From Mycobacterium seoulense (GTDB lineage Bacteria; Actinomycetota; Actinomycetes; Mycobacteriales; Mycobacteriaceae): a stretch of DNA of 64,000 bases. A program made the translations under genes and the position numbers. Of this stretch, positions 9,265-19,238 are shown piece by piece (within the stretch, counting starts at the first letter, position 1; the number at the start of each line of letters is the position of its first letter). The stretch spans positions 5,084,001 to 5,148,000 of the forward strand of contig NZ_AP022582.1 in the NCBI RefSeq assembly GCF_010731595.1, read 5' to 3'. Under the pieces are notes generated by a model. That model saw nothing but the letters and a program-made list of their open reading frames with translations. It did no database searches and had not been told where the DNA came from.

Positions 9265-10023
9265 GTGAACGAGCCGACCGGTCATGTCGAAGTTCGGGTG
9301 TACGCCGAGCTCAACGACTTCCTGTCTGCCGAGACGCGCGGGGCGTCGGTGCGCCGCCCGTTCCGGCCCCACCAGACCGTCAAGGACGTCCTGGAGGCGA
9401 TGGGCATCCCGCACACCGAGGTGGACCTCATCCTGGTCAACGGGTCCCCGCGGGACTTCGCCTACCGACCGGACTTCGGCGACCGCATCGCGGCCTATCC
9501 GGTGTTCGAGGCGCTCGACGTCGCGGCGACCGCCCGGCTGCGGCCGATGCCGTTGCGCGATCCGCGGTTCGTCGTCGACGTCAACCTGGGCCGGCTGGCG
9601 TGGCTGCTGCGCCTGCTCGGGTTCGACGTGTGGTGGTCGAACGACGCCGACGACAAGACGCTGGCCGATATCAGCGCCGAGGGTCGCCGGATCCTGTTGA
9701 CCCGCGATCGCGGCCTGTTGAAGCGCCGCGCCGTCACCCGCGGCCTGTTCGTTCGGTCCGGCGATCCCGAGGAGCAGGCGCTCGACGTGCTGCGGCGGCT
9801 GGACCTGGGAGAGCGGCTGGCGCCGCTCACCCGCTGTGTGCGCTGCAACGGCACGTTGACCCGGGTCGCCAAGGAGGAGGTGATCGAACAGTTGGAGCCG
9901 CTGACGCGCCAGTACTACGACGAGTTCAGCCGGTGCGCGGAATGCGGGCGGGTTTACTGGCCCGGGTCGCATTACGCGAAATTGGTCCGGCTCGTCGGAA
10001 GGCTTCGTGACCAGCTCGGATGA
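9265..10023 (+). CDS. Mut7-C RNase-fold protein with N-terminal ubiquitin-like domain
   Basis: A 252-residue, two-domain protein. Residues 1-85 (VEVRVYAELNDFL ... LILVNGSPRDFAYRPDFGDRIAAYP) form a ThiS/MoaD-like ubiquitin fold. Residues 95-250 form a Mut7-C PIN-like RNase domain, with RFVVDVNLGRLAWLLRLLGFD, LLTRDRGLLKR, and two Cys pairs (CVRCNGTL and CAECGRVYWPGSHY) that make a zinc ribbon. The GTG start directly abuts the galK stop, implying one transcript. It resembles Mtb Rv0579 as I recall. The RNA target is unknown, and so is any link to galactose metabolism. Confidence 0.85.
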   Translation: MNEPTGHVEVRVYAELNDFLSAETRGASVRRPFRPHQTVKDVLEAMGIPHTEVDLILVNGSPRDFAYRPDFGDRIAAYPVFEALDVAATARLRPMPLRDPRFVVDVNLGRLAWLLRLLGFDVWWSNDADDKTLADISAEGRRILLTRDRGLLKRRAVTRGLFVRSGDPEEQALDVLRRLDLGERLAPLTRCVRCNGTLTRVAKEEVIEQLEPLTRQYYDEFSRCAECGRVYWPGSHYAKLVRLVGRLRDQLG

Positions 10024-10198
10024 ATGCTCCGGGGGCCGCCAGGCTCTCGTCGATCCTGGCCGTGACCCGCGGCCGATCTTGTAACGTGACGAATGTGCGC
10101 GGAACGACCTGTGTAGTTTGCGGGCCGGGCTTCTCAGCCCGTTCCGCCTCGGTGTACTGCTCGCCGTCGGCGTCGCCGTCATACCCGGAGCGTGCGTG

Positions 10199-10879
10199 GT
10201 GGCGTGGGAACTAGACGGCCAAACGGCAGCGGTCGAGCAGGCCCTCGCCGGCGGTACCCCGCAGGGGGCCGGTTGGTTCCGCTTCTACTTCGAAGACCAA
10301 CGCTGGGAATGGTCCGACCAGGTGCACCGCATGCACGGCTACGAACCGGGAACGGTGACGCCGACGACCGAGCTGGTCCTGTCCCACAAGCACCCCGCCG
10401 ACCGCGCCAGGGTGGCCGAGGGCATCGACGACATGATCAAGCGTCGCCGGCCGTTCAGCACCAGGCACCGCATCGTCGACACCCGCGGCAACACCCATGA
10501 AGTGGTCGTGGTGGGCGACCAGTTCTGCGACAGCAGCGGCGACGTCATCGGCACCCACGGCTTCTATGTCGACGTCACGTCGGGATCCAGCCGCGAGCGC
10601 GAGGAGGAGATCAGCGCGCAGGTGGCCGAGATCGCCGAGCGCCGGGGGTCCATCGACCGAACCAAAGGGATGTTGATGTTGGTCTACGGCGTGGACGAGA
10701 CGGCGGCGTTCAACCTGCTCAAGTCGCTGTCCCAGGTGCACAACATGAAGCTGGGGCTGCTCGCCGAACAAATCGCGAAAGACTTCGCCGAACTGGGCAA
10801 GGAGGCCATCGTGTCGCGGGCGCGGTTCGACCAGCGCCTGCTCACCGCCCACCTGCGGGCATCCGGCCCCGACGGGTAG
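10199..10879 (+). CDS. PAS-ANTAR sensor/RNA-binding antiterminator-type protein
   Basis: About 226 residues. A PAS fold (residues about 22-115: GWFRFYFEDQRWEWSDQVHRMHGYEPG ... HKHPADRARV ... TRHRIVDTRG) is joined to a C-terminal ANTAR domain (about 130-200: AEIAERRGSIDRTKGMLM ... FNLLKSLSQVHNMKLGLLAEQI). ANTAR domains bind paired RNA hexaloop hairpins and prevent termination, so this is probably a signal-responsive RNA-binding regulator. The start is uncertain: GTG at 10199 or 10196 lies behind a GGAG at 10187-10190. A longer TTG-started frame from 10118 lacks family similarity. The ligand and RNA targets are not visible here. Confidence 0.8.
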   Translation: MAWELDGQTAAVEQALAGGTPQGAGWFRFYFEDQRWEWSDQVHRMHGYEPGTVTPTTELVLSHKHPADRARVAEGIDDMIKRRRPFSTRHRIVDTRGNTHEVVVVGDQFCDSSGDVIGTHGFYVDVTSGSSREREEEISAQVAEIAERRGSIDRTKGMLMLVYGVDETAAFNLLKSLSQVHNMKLGLLAEQIAKDFAELGKEAIVSRARFDQRLLTAHLRASGPDG

Positions 10880-10885
10880 CGGTCG

Positions 10886-11371
10886 CTACCCGGCCGGCGT
10901 CAGGAGCACCGCTCCCAGGTGCATCCGCTCGACCGCCTCGGCGAACTCCTCGCGCGTCGGTACGCGTTGATCGCGGAATTTCAGTCCGATCATGCGTTGC
11001 GCGCGCTGGACGCCGTAGGCCTGCGCGCAGCGCAGGAAGAGGTCGGACACGACGGCGTGATCTGCGATGAGTTCCCCGCGCATCGCGGTGGTCTTGCCGT
11101 CGTAAACCACCCGCGCGGGTGCGCCGTCGCGGAAGTTCTGCTTCCAGGGCGCCCCGGTCAGCGCGTAGAGCCGGCCGTCGATCACGTGCGCGCTGACCGG
11201 AAGCGTGAACGGCCGGCCCGTTTTTCGCCCGGTGAAGCTCAACACCATCAGCTGCTTGCGGGCGGGTCCGGCGAGCGGGGTGCGAAGCAGGAAACCCATT
11301 ATCGGGTTGATGACGCGCAGCAGGGCCGACGGTGGGTGCCCGGCGTCGATCGCATATTCCTGCTCTGCCAT
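10886..11371 (-). CDS. DUF385 / deazaflavin(F420)-dependent nitroreductase-family protein
   Basis: A 161-residue split beta-barrel protein. The core LMVLSFTGRKTGRPFTLPVSAHVIDGRLYALTGAPWKQNFRDG is the mycobacterial DUF385/Ddn-like pattern, in which the GRKTGR loop binds the phosphate tail of F420 or FMN. Proteins of this family reduce quinones or nitro compounds, or act as F420-binding oxidoreductases. There is no signal peptide. It lies 49 bases downstream of lpqN on the same strand and may be co-transcribed with it. It converges with the PAS-ANTAR gene at six bases' distance. Confidence 0.8.
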   Translation of the reverse strand: MAEQEYAIDAGHPPSALLRVINPIMGFLLRTPLAGPARKQLMVLSFTGRKTGRPFTLPVSAHVIDGRLYALTGAPWKQNFRDGAPARVVYDGKTTAMRGELIADHAVVSDLFLRCAQAYGVQRAQRMIGLKFRDQRVPTREEFAEAVERMHLGAVLLTPAG

Positions 11372-11420
11372 GCGCTTACCGTAGAGCCAATCGGGCGTGC
11401 GGCCTAGCCGTCAGTTCCTC

Positions 11421-12092
11421 TCAGGGCGTGATGGTGGTCTGGTCGTCGATGATGTTGGTGGCGTCCATCAGCGGGCCCTGGTCGGCCTGCGGGCCCTCGG
11501 CGTTGAGCTGGAGCACGTAGACCGCGCCCTGGCTGGGGATCACCACCGTTTTCTGCGCGATGACGCGGGTGGTGCCGTCCTTCAGGTACGTGCCACCGAG
11601 CTGCCACGCCTGGAAGCCGCCGAGCGTGGACGCTTTGCCGTCACCGCCCTCGTATCCGGGCAGGTTCTGCACCTCGCCGGGGGCGTACTGGATGATCTTC
11701 GCCGGGTCGACGTCGCCGCTGAGCTTGGAGAACAGCGCCGAAATCGTGGGCGCGTCGGCGGGGTTGCTGGGCTGGGTCGACACGATGCCGCCGTACGACG
11801 TGCCGGCGTTCTGGTTGAGCTGCCAGCCTGCGGGGACCGGTAGGTCGACGTTGGGGCCGGGATCGCCGTGATGAACGGGTGTCTCGGTGATGTGGTTGTC
11901 CTTGACGTAGTCGGCGATGGTGTATTTCGCTTTCGCGGCCGGTGCCGCGCTGGTCGCCGACGACGTCGTGGACGTGGACGTGGACGTGGAGGTGGAGGTC
12001 GACGATTGATTGCCGGATTTGTGGTCCTGGCCGCAACCGACGAGCGCCAAAGTCAGCGCCACGGAAATGGTTGCTGCGGTCAAATGTTTCAT
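11421..12092 (-). CDS. lpqN: LpqN-family lipoprotein
   Basis: A 223-residue lipoprotein. The ATG at 12092 gives MKHLTAATISVALTLALVGC, a lipobox ending at Cys20, so the mature protein is lipid-anchored outside the membrane. A Ser/Thr repeat linker (residues about 27-45) follows, and then the LpqN body: YTIADYVKDNHI, ETPVHHGDPGP, AKIIQYAPGEV, KTVVIPSQGAVYVLQLNAEG, IIDDQTTITP. This agrees closely with Mtb LpqN (Rv0583c) as I recall; LpqN has been linked to mycomembrane biosynthesis and to host binding. It is divergent from the secreted GH92 enzyme, which also acts outside the cell. Confidence 0.9.
   Translation of the reverse strand: MKHLTAATISVALTLALVGCGQDHKSGNQSSTSTSTSTSTSTTSSATSAAPAAKAKYTIADYVKDNHITETPVHHGDPGPNVDLPVPAGWQLNQNAGTSYGGIVSTQPSNPADAPTISALFSKLSGDVDPAKIIQYAPGEVQNLPGYEGGDGKASTLGGFQAWQLGGTYLKDGTTRVIAQKTVVIPSQGAVYVLQLNAEGPQADQGPLMDATNIIDDQTTITP
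11968..12003. repeat. hexanucleotide tandem repeat in lpqN
   Basis: Six consecutive six-base units: gtggac three times, gtggag twice, then gtcgac. They lie in frame in lpqN and encode the Ser/Thr linker between the lipobox and the folded domain. Repeat-number change would lengthen or shorten the linker in two-residue steps without a frameshift. Confidence 0.8.
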
Positions 12093-12283
12093 GAATCCAA
12101 TCTCCCGAAAATTGGGGCCGGTACCAGCGCCGGCCACGCCGAAATGACAGTAGCCGAATTGGCGCGCAACGTTGCCGATATTTTTTGACTTTTAGGCCGG
12201 ATCGCGTCGGGTCCGCAAATCGTTATCCAATTCGTTCACCAAAAACAGCCACCCGGTACACCGTTGTCCAGTAAGAGACAGGT
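12093..12283. promoter_or_regulatory. divergent promoter region lpqN / GH92 gene
   Basis: These 191 bases separate the divergent lpqN and GH92 starts and must carry both promoters. The part nearest the GH92 gene is AT-rich for this genome (gatattttttgacttttag near 12177-12195). I see TTGACT at 12185-12190 but no convincing -10 at standard spacing, so no exact promoter is called. Confidence 0.4.
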
Positions 12284-14914
12284 ATGCGGTTACGCAGGGC
12301 CCTCGTCGCGCTCCTTGCGGCGTCGGTCGTCTTCATGGCGTTCGTCGCCGCGGCGCCGCCCATCGCTTACGACGGTGAGCCCGGATTCGTGGCCAACCCG
12401 GTCGATCACGTCGCGACGCTGATCGGCACCGGGACGGGCGGCCAGACGGTGGGGGAGATCAACAACTTCCCCGGCGCTGCCGTGCCGTTCGGCATGGTGC
12501 AGTACTCGCCGGACACCGTCGGTAACTACGCCGGCTACAACTACGACAACCCGCGCTCCACCGGGTTCAGCATGACCCACGCCTCGGTGGGTTGCGCCGC
12601 GTTCGGCGACATCTCAATGTTGCCGACCACCAACGGAATTGGCTCGCAGCCGTGGAAATCCTGGGAACGGATCGCCCATGACGGCACCGAGCGGGGCGTG
12701 CCGGGCTACTACGCGGTGCGGTTCCCGGGCACCGGGGTCAAGGCCGAACTCACCGCCACCACGCGCACCGGCGTCGGCCGATTCAGCTACCCGCGCAACG
12801 GCAGCCCCGCCCTGCTGCACGTGCGCTCCGGGGCGTCGCTGGCGGGCAACTCCCGCGCGGCCATCCAGATCGGCGAGGACCACACCACGATCACCGGCTG
12901 GGCCACCAGCGGCGGATTCTGCGGCAAGAACAACACGTACACGGTCTATTTCGCGATGAAGTTCAGCCAGCCCTTCATTTCCTACGGAGCGTGGGACGGC
13001 AATGCGGTGTATCCCGGTGCCCGCAGCGCAAATTCGCCGTACAGCGGCGGGTACGTGGAATTTCCGGCGGGAGCGGTGCTCGAGGTGCGGACCGCGATCT
13101 CCTACGTCGGTATCGACGGGGCGCGGGCGAACCTGGCCGCCGAGGGCTCGGCGAGCTTCGACGACGTGAGCCGCACCGCGTCCAGGATGTGGAACGCCGC
13201 GCTGTCGCGCATCTCGGTCGCCGGCCGCAACGCCAACGACCTGGAAACCTTCTACACCTCCCTGTATCGGTCGCTCCTGCACCCCAACACCTTCAACGAC
13301 GCGGACGGGCGTTACACGGGGTTCGACGGTGCCGTGCACACCGTGGCCGCGGGGCACACCCAGTACGCCAACTTCTCCGACTGGGACACCTACCGGTGCC
13401 TGGCGGCTTTGCAGGCGCTCCTCTTTCCGGACCGGGCCAGCGACATGGCCCAATCGCTGGTGAACGATGCCGAGCAGAGTGGAGCGCTGCCACGCTGGGC
13501 GCTGGCCAACGCCGCGACCGCGGAGATGAGCGGGGACAACGTGGTGCCGCTCATCGTGAACTTCCACGCCTTCAGGGCCGGGGACTTCGACGCCCGAACG
13601 GCGCTGCGCTACATGGTGAACGCGGCGACGAAAGGCGGTGTCGGGCTGGGCGGTTACGTCGAGCGACCCGGGATCGACACGTACCAGCAATTCGGCTACG
13701 CGCCGTTCTCCTTCGAGTTCCGCACCGACGGCTGGATCGCCGCCGCGTCGATCACGCTCGAGTGGTCGGTCGACGACTTCGCCATTTCGCGGTTCGCCGA
13801 TTCGCTCGGTGACACGGCGACCGCCACGGAATTCCAGCGCCGGTCGCAGTACTGGCAGAACCTGTTCAACCCGAGCACCCGGTACATCTCGCCCCGAAGC
13901 TGGACCAGCTTTTTCCGCGGCGGCCCCGCGTTCGTGGTGTCCCCCTCCGATTTCGGCCAGGTCGGATTCGACGAGGGCAACGCCACGCAATACGTCTGGT
14001 GGGTGCCGCACAACGTGGCCGGCCTGGTGACCGCGCTCGGCGGCCGGCAGGCGGTGGCCGCGCGGCTCGACGGCTTCACCAACAAGCTCAACGTCGGTCC
14101 CAACGAGCCCTACCTGTGGGCCGGCAACGAACCCGGATTCGGGGTGCCGTGGCTGTACAACTACATCGGTCAGCCGTGGAAGACGCAGCGCACGGTCGAC
14201 CGGGTGCGCGGCTTGTTCGGCCCGACGGCCGACGGGGAGCCGGGCAACGACGATCTGGGCGCGATGGCCAGCTGGTACGTCTGGGCGGCCCTGGGCCTCT
14301 ATCCGAGCACGCCGGGAACGTCGATCCTCACCGTGGGTGCACCGCTCTTCGACCGTGCCGTGATCACGCTTCCCGGCGGCAATGCCATCCGCATTTCCGC
14401 ACCGGGCGCGTCCGGACCGCACCACCTCAAATACATCAGCGGCCTGCGCGTCGACGGCCGGGCCACCGACCACACGTGGTTGCCGGAGTCGTTCGTCCGC
14501 ACCGGCGGGGAGCTGTCGTTCTCGCTCGCCGCCTACCCGGACCGGGATTGGGGCACAAGCGAATCGTCGGCGCCGCCGTCGTTCGGTGCGGGCAGTTCGG
14601 CCGTAACGGTCAACGTCCCCAGCCCGATCGTCACGATCGCTTCGGGTAGCACGGGCACGGTCCGGCTCGACGCCCAACGCATGATCGGCGATGCCGGCGG
14701 CTACACCGTCACCGGCACCGCCTCCGACGGCGGTATCAGCGTGGCCAACAAAAAAGGCGAGTTCTCCCCGGACGGGTCGGCGAACATCGACGTCCCCATC
14801 ACGGTGGCGCGATCGGTGGTCCCGGAGTACTACTTGGCCGAGCTGACCTCTACCGTCGGCCAAAGCTCCCGCACCTCAACGATTCTCGTGGTGGTCCAAC
14901 CCGCATCCGGGTGA
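12284..14914 (+). CDS. secreted GH92-family alpha-mannosidase
   Basis: An 876-residue protein. A signal peptide ([26 protein letters not shown]) is followed by a glycoside hydrolase family 92 architecture. The N-terminal beta-sandwich contains [29 protein letters not shown] and [13 protein letters not shown]. The catalytic (alpha/alpha)6 domain has [35 protein letters not shown] and [27 protein letters not shown]92 enzymes are calcium-dependent exo-alpha-mannosidases, commonly alpha-1,2. Extra beta-type residues at the C-terminus (about 760-876) may anchor or position it. It corresponds to Mtb Rv0584. The probable substrates are mannose caps of lipoarabinomannan or mannoproteins at the envelope (inference). 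It converges with the next gene at 14 bases. Confidence 0.9.
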   Translation: MRLRRALVALLAASVVFMAFVAAAPPIAYDGEPGFVANPVDHVATLIGTGTGGQTVGEINNFPGAAVPFGMVQYSPDTVGNYAGYNYDNPRSTGFSMTHASVGCAAFGDISMLPTTNGIGSQPWKSWERIAHDGTERGVPGYYAVRFPGTGVKAELTATTRTGVGRFSYPRNGSPALLHVRSGASLAGNSRAAIQIGEDHTTITGWATSGGFCGKNNTYTVYFAMKFSQPFISYGAWDGNAVYPGARSANSPYSGGYVEFPAGAVLEVRTAISYVGIDGARANLAAEGSASFDDVSRTASRMWNAALSRISVAGRNANDLETFYTSLYRSLLHPNTFNDADGRYTGFDGAVHTVAAGHTQYANFSDWDTYRCLAALQALLFPDRASDMAQSLVNDAEQSGALPRWALANAATAEMSGDNVVPLIVNFHAFRAGDFDARTALRYMVNAATKGGVGLGGYVERPGIDTYQQFGYAPFSFEFRTDGWIAAASITLEWSVDDFAISRFADSLGDTATATEFQRRSQYWQNLFNPSTRYISPRSWTSFFRGGPAFVVSPSDFGQVGFDEGNATQYVWWVPHNVAGLVTALGGRQAVAARLDGFTNKLNVGPNEPYLWAGNEPGFGVPWLYNYIGQPWKTQRTVDRVRGLFGPTADGEPGNDDLGAMASWYVWAALGLYPSTPGTSILTVGAPLFDRAVITLPGGNAIRISAPGASGPHHLKYISGLRVDGRATDHTWLPESFVRTGGELSFSLAAYPDRDWGTSESSAPPSFGAGSSAVTVNVPSPIVTIASGSTGTVRLDAQRMIGDAGGYTVTGTASDGGISVANKKGEFSPDGSANIDVPITVARSVVPEYYLAELTSTVGQSSRTSTILVVVQPASG

Positions 14915-14928
14915 ATCCGAGGCGAACC

Positions 14929-17304
14929 TCAGATCATCTCGTTCTTGGTCAGCCACCGCATCACCGGCCAGCCGACGAACACGGGCAGCCAGCAGGTGAG
15001 CACCCGATACAGCAGCACCGCGGGCACGCCGACGGCCGCGGGCACGCCGAAGGCGGCCAGCCCACCGATCAGCGCCGCTTCGACGGCCCCGACGCCCCCG
15101 GGCGTCGGGGCGGCCGAGGCCAGCGTTCCGCCGACCATGGTGACGACGGTGACGGTGACGAACGTCGTGCCGCCACCGAAGGCTTCGACGCTGGCCCACA
15201 GGGCCAGGGCGGCTCCGAGGGTCGTTCCGGCGCAACCCAATAGGATCAGCGCCAGTCGCCGGGGCTCGCGCGCCAGCTTGACCAGGTCGTTGGTCACCTC
15301 GTTGAGCTTCGGGCGCACCTCGGTGGCCAGCCACCGCCGCGACTTGGGCACGAACAACAAGGTGCCGACGATGCCCAGCGCCACGCCCCCGATCAGGTAC
15401 AGCATCGTGGCGCTCGGCACGAAGTGCGACAGGTGCATCGAGGCGCCCGCGACCACGCTGAAAAAGATCAGCAGCACCAGGTGCACGATCACCTGCACGG
15501 CCTGCTGCAGCGCGACCGCCGCGGTGGCACGCATTGCCGACAGGCCACTTTTCTGCAGATACCGGGTGGACAGCGCCAGCCCGCCGACGCCGGCGGGCGT
15601 GGTGGTCGCCGCAAAGGTGTTGGCCACCTGGACGAATGACAGCCGCCAATAGTCCACCGTCCCGTCGGTGCAGGCCCACAACGCCGCGGCGGCCCCCAGG
15701 TACGTCAGCGCCGACACCGTCAGGCCGACGAGCGCGAACCACCAGTTCGCCGTCCGCAACTGGAAGAAGAACGTGGGCGCGGTGCTGATGAACGGATACG
15801 CGACATAGACCAGCGCACCGAACAGCACCAGCTGGACGAGCTGGCCACGGGTGAACCGGGTGATCGTCTGGGTCTTGATCTGATCGGCCCCGGTCTGCCG
15901 CTTCACCTCCGCGCGGGCGGCCGAGATGACCGTGCCCGCGTCCGGGATCGACTTCCGAATGGGCCGTGGCACGGCAACTTTCGTCAGCCGGCGCGATGCG
16001 CTCAGGATGGTGTCCCTGTCGAAGGCGTCGATGGCGGCGGCCACCGCCGATTTGGGGTCGTACAGCGCCGAGGTGGTCACCAGCAGCTGGGCGATGTCGG
16101 ACTGGAGTTGGGCTTCGGTGGCGCCGTATTCGGCGCTGTGGAAGCCGCCGAAGAGCACGGCGCCGTCGTCGACGGTGATTTCGTTGCCGCGCAGGTCGCC
16201 GTGCGCGATCTGCTGGTCGTTGAGCGTCCGCAGCGATCGCCACACCCGGTCCACCGGCGTCGACTCCGCGCAGCGGGGCAGCGGCAGGCCACGGGGAGGC
16301 TTGTGCGAGTAGAGAATCCAGCCGCGATCGAGGGTGGCGACCGCGAGCGTCGAGGTGTTGGCCAGACGCGCCTCCCCGACGGCGATCGTCATCAGCGCGC
16401 GATGCTCGACGGCGCGGCGCATGGACGTCACCAGGGGTCCGGTCTCGGTATCGCGCAGCCGCAGCTTGATCCAGAGTTGGCGCAGCGTGCCGCCGCTGCG
16501 TTGGTGCGGGCCGTACAGCTCGACCACCGCCGCGCCGTCGGGCTGCTCGCACCCGGCCGAAAGGACGAGCGGGCCGCGGCCCGCCGGCCGGACCACGGTG
16601 AGCCGCGAGACGACGAAGCCGCGCCTGGCCATCGCGCGCACGGCCGCCTCCAGCGGCACCTCGAGCGCGGGGGTGCCGACCACCAGGACCACCAGCGAGC
16701 CGACGAGCCAGCCGACCGCCAGGCCCAACAGGGCCCGGGCCGGCACGATGGCGCTGACCACCAGATGGATCGGCACGAAGGCCAGCAGCAGCGCCCACCA
16801 CCAGTGCCGCCACCGCGCGGGCAGCCAGGGACCGGAGACGGTCAGCACCGCCGCCAACATGCCGATCCAGCGCGGGTCGTCGAGGAACTGGCCCAGCACG
16901 GTCTGCAGGCGTTCGGAGAGGTCGAAGTGCCAGCGGGGCGCCGAGAACCCGTTGCCGCCCACCGACAGCGGCAGCGCCGCCAGCAGCGCGGCGGCCGCGT
17001 ACGCCCCCAGCAGTTTCCACTGCCGGCCGACGACCAGGCCGATCAAGATCATGAACGGCAGGGCGAGGATGGCCACGCCGTATGCGAGGTACACCAGGTC
17101 GGACTGCCGGGGGGAGAGCACCCCGACGATCTGCGAGATCGACTTCTCCAGTGCCTCCCACTGCGGCCTGGTGATCAGCGAACTGGTGATCACCACCGCC
17201 AGGAACGCCGCGCTGGCGGCCAGCCGCAGGATGTCGTTGGTGCGCCGGGTCAGCGGCTGCAGCAAGCTGCCGGAAACGCTGATCTCGCGCCCGTCGACTC
17301 GCAT
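14929..17304 (-). CDS. large membrane protein: kinase-like domain between membrane blocks (Rv0585c-like)
   Basis: A 791-residue protein. An N-terminal membrane block (residues about 20-215) leads into a soluble middle with a degenerate aminoglycoside-phosphotransferase/RIO-like kinase pattern: DQQIAHGDLRGNEITV, then VLFGGFHSAEYG. The catalytic-loop HGDL...N is kept, but the DFG-type metal Asp is replaced by Gly. The C-terminal block (about 480-785) is an LPG-synthase/flippase-type (UPF0104) membrane region, with TPAGVGGLALSTRYL and APTPGGVGAVEAALIGGL, whose PGGVG motifs are typical. The frame is open upstream to 17496, but MRVDGREISV at 17304 is where family-like sequence begins. It resembles Mtb Rv0585c. 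Lipid or polyprenyl-linked substrate handling is plausible but unproven. Confidence 0.8.
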   Translation of the reverse strand: MRVDGREISVSGSLLQPLTRRTNDILRLAASAAFLAVVITSSLITRPQWEALEKSISQIVGVLSPRQSDLVYLAYGVAILALPFMILIGLVVGRQWKLLGAYAAAALLAALPLSVGGNGFSAPRWHFDLSERLQTVLGQFLDDPRWIGMLAAVLTVSGPWLPARWRHWWWALLLAFVPIHLVVSAIVPARALLGLAVGWLVGSLVVLVVGTPALEVPLEAAVRAMARRGFVVSRLTVVRPAGRGPLVLSAGCEQPDGAAVVELYGPHQRSGGTLRQLWIKLRLRDTETGPLVTSMRRAVEHRALMTIAVGEARLANTSTLAVATLDRGWILYSHKPPRGLPLPRCAESTPVDRVWRSLRTLNDQQIAHGDLRGNEITVDDGAVLFGGFHSAEYGATEAQLQSDIAQLLVTTSALYDPKSAVAAAIDAFDRDTILSASRRLTKVAVPRPIRKSIPDAGTVISAARAEVKRQTGADQIKTQTITRFTRGQLVQLVLFGALVYVAYPFISTAPTFFFQLRTANWWFALVGLTVSALTYLGAAAALWACTDGTVDYWRLSFVQVANTFAATTTPAGVGGLALSTRYLQKSGLSAMRATAAVALQQAVQVIVHLVLLIFFSVVAGASMHLSHFVPSATMLYLIGGVALGIVGTLLFVPKSRRWLATEVRPKLNEVTNDLVKLAREPRRLALILLGCAGTTLGAALALWASVEAFGGGTTFVTVTVVTMVGGTLASAAPTPGGVGAVEAALIGGLAAFGVPAAVGVPAVLLYRVLTCWLPVFVGWPVMRWLTKNEMI

Positions 17305-17461
17305 GTGGTAACGATCCTTCGGATCCGTTCGGCGCCGCTGCCCAATCTGCTCGCCGGCTCGCCGACAACTTAACGCGCATACCCGGCTGCGTAACAGCTC
17401 CCACCCAGCTCGCGCGCGTAGGGTCGGGTAGGTAGGCAAGCTAGCGAATCGGAGGGCGAGC

Positions 17462-18409
17462 GTGGCGAGAACCGACAACGACAGCTGGGAGATCACCGAG
17501 AGCGTGGGGGCGACGGCGCTGGGTGTGGCGTCGGCTCGGGCCGCGGAGACGCGCAGCGAGAACCCGTTGATCCGGGATCCGTTCGCCCAGGTCTTCCTCG
17601 ACGCCGCCGGCGACGGGGTGTGGAACTGGCACTCCGCGCCGCAGCTGCCGGACGAACTCGTCGAGGCCGAGCCGGAGTTGCCGCTGCAGATGCGGGCGAT
17701 GGTCGGCTACATGGCCTCGCGGACAGCGTTTTTCGACGAGTTCTTTCTCGCCGCGACGCGGGCGGGGATCCGGCAGGCGGTGATCCTGGCGGCGGGTCTG
17801 GACGCGCGGGCGTGGCGGTTGCCGTGGCCCGACGGCACGACGGTCTACGAGTTGGACCAGCCCCGGGTGCTGGACTTCAAATTGTCGACGCTGGCCGAGC
17901 ACGGGGCGCAGCCCGCGTGTCACCGGATCGCCGTCCCCGTTGATTTGCGCCACGATTGGCCGATGGCGTTGCGGCAGAACGGTTTTGACCCGTCGGCGCC
18001 CAGCGCGTGGTCGGCCGAAGGGCTGATGCCGTATCTGCCGGCCACTGCCCAGGAGTTGCTCTTCGATCGCGTGCACCAGCTCGCCGCGCCGGGCAGCAGG
18101 GTCGCGGTGGAGGCGCTGGGACCGAAGTTCTGCGACCCCGAGTTCCGCGCGAAGCGCCGTGCGCGGATGGACCGGGTCCGCGCGCTGATGGCGCGGGTGG
18201 CCCCGGACCGGGAGGTGCCGAGGACCGACGAGCTGTGGTACTTCGAGGAGCGCGAGGACGTCGGCGACTGGTTCCGCCGCCACGGCTGGAGCGTGACGGT
18301 CACCCCGTCCGACGAGCTGATGGCCGGCTACGGCCGGGCGGCGCCCGAAGAGGTCGCCGACGCCGTGCCGGGAAATCTGTTCGTGGCCGCGCAGCGGACT
18401 GAGAGTTAG
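17462..18409 (+). CDS. UPF0677 / TIGR00027-family SAM-dependent methyltransferase
   Basis: A 315-residue protein with a GTG start. It shows the mycobacterial putative SAM-methyltransferase pattern: [31 protein letters not shown], then motif [19 protein letters not shown], the acidic motif [12 protein letters not shown], and [10 protein letters not shown]. Mycobacteria carry many paralogues; the distantly related leucine carboxyl methyltransferase fold suggests O-methylation of a carboxylate, but substrates are largely unknown. It converges with the VTT gene, and the two stop codons overlap by four bases (18406-18409). Confidence 0.9.
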   Translation: MARTDNDSWEITESVGATALGVASARAAETRSENPLIRDPFAQVFLDAAGDGVWNWHSAPQLPDELVEAEPELPLQMRAMVGYMASRTAFFDEFFLAATRAGIRQAVILAAGLDARAWRLPWPDGTTVYELDQPRVLDFKLSTLAEHGAQPACHRIAVPVDLRHDWPMALRQNGFDPSAPSAWSAEGLMPYLPATAQELLFDRVHQLAAPGSRVAVEALGPKFCDPEFRAKRRARMDRVRALMARVAPDREVPRTDELWYFEEREDVGDWFRRHGWSVTVTPSDELMAGYGRAAPEEVADAVPGNLFVAAQRTES

Positions 18410-19128
18410 CCGCCCTCCGGTTCCGAAACCTCGCTGCGGCCGGCGCGCCACCTGCGGTACCCGCGCCGCGCGGCGACCGCGCCGACGATGGCGGTCAGGC
18501 ACCACACCGCGATGGCCGAATAGGCCAACCACGCCGACCGATTCGCGATCGAGGCGCCCAGCGCGGTGTACGCGAACGCCCGCGGCACCGATCCGATGAA
18601 CGAGCCGACGGCCATCTGCCACAACGGAACTCCGAATGCGCCGAACCCGTAGGAGGCCAGCGCGTCCGATATGCCGGGGACGAAGCGCTGGCCGACCACC
18701 GCCCACAGTCCGCGGCGTTCGATCAACGCGTCGATGCGGTCCGCGCGCGCCGGTCCCAGCAGCGCCCGGGCGCTGTTCCGGCCGGCCCGACGGCCGACGA
18801 GGCCGGCCACCATCGCGGTGCCCACCGTCGCGCCGAGCGTCACGACCAAACCCAGCAGCGGGCCGAACAACAACCCGCTGCCCGCGGCCAGTATCGAGCC
18901 CGGCACGAACACCGCGCCCAGCGCCGCCGACAAGACGACGTAGGTGATCGGCGCCGCGGAACCGGTCGCCGAGACCGTGCGCCGCACATCCTCGACGTCG
19001 ATGACACGCGCGACGGCCACCAGGTAGAACACCGCGAGCAAGAACGCGGCGAACACCGCGAGCCGCAGGATGTGGCCGCGCCGGGAGGCGGGTTGCGATG
19101 TCGGCTCGGGGTCGTCGCTGATATCCAT
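18406..19128 (-). CDS. VTT/DedA (SNARE-associated) family membrane protein
   Basis: A 240-residue multi-pass membrane protein. The VTT-domain core is [37 protein letters not shown], then [45 protein letters not shown]; the conserved Arg and Gly-Pro-containing re-entrant loops are present. The ATG at 19128 ([12 protein letters not shown]) is used, since the open frame upstream to 19200 looks non-coding. Family members move phospholipids or undecaprenyl phosphate across the membrane. It resembles Mtb Rv0625c. It is divergent from the DUF2235 gene. Confidence 0.85.
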   Translation of the reverse strand: MDISDDPEPTSQPASRRGHILRLAVFAAFLLAVFYLVAVARVIDVEDVRRTVSATGSAAPITYVVLSAALGAVFVPGSILAAGSGLLFGPLLGLVVTLGATVGTAMVAGLVGRRAGRNSARALLGPARADRIDALIERRGLWAVVGQRFVPGISDALASYGFGAFGVPLWQMAVGSFIGSVPRAFAYTALGASIANRSAWLAYSAIAVWCLTAIVGAVAARRGYRRWRAGRSEVSEPEGG

Positions 19129-19238
19129 GCTGACCGCGATTCTTCCCCACCGGCCGACGAAACACGTCACGGCCCGTGCGCGGTCGTCGTAGAGTGCCAC
19201 ACATCAGGGCGTTGAATACCTGTGAGAGGCCGTCGTCG

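Noticed and set aside
10118-10198. Longer N-terminus for the PAS-ANTAR protein with a hydrophobic, signal-like stretch
   Set aside because: It needs a TTG start without a ribosome site. The GGAG at 10187-10190 fits starts at 10196/10199, and PAS similarity begins after these.
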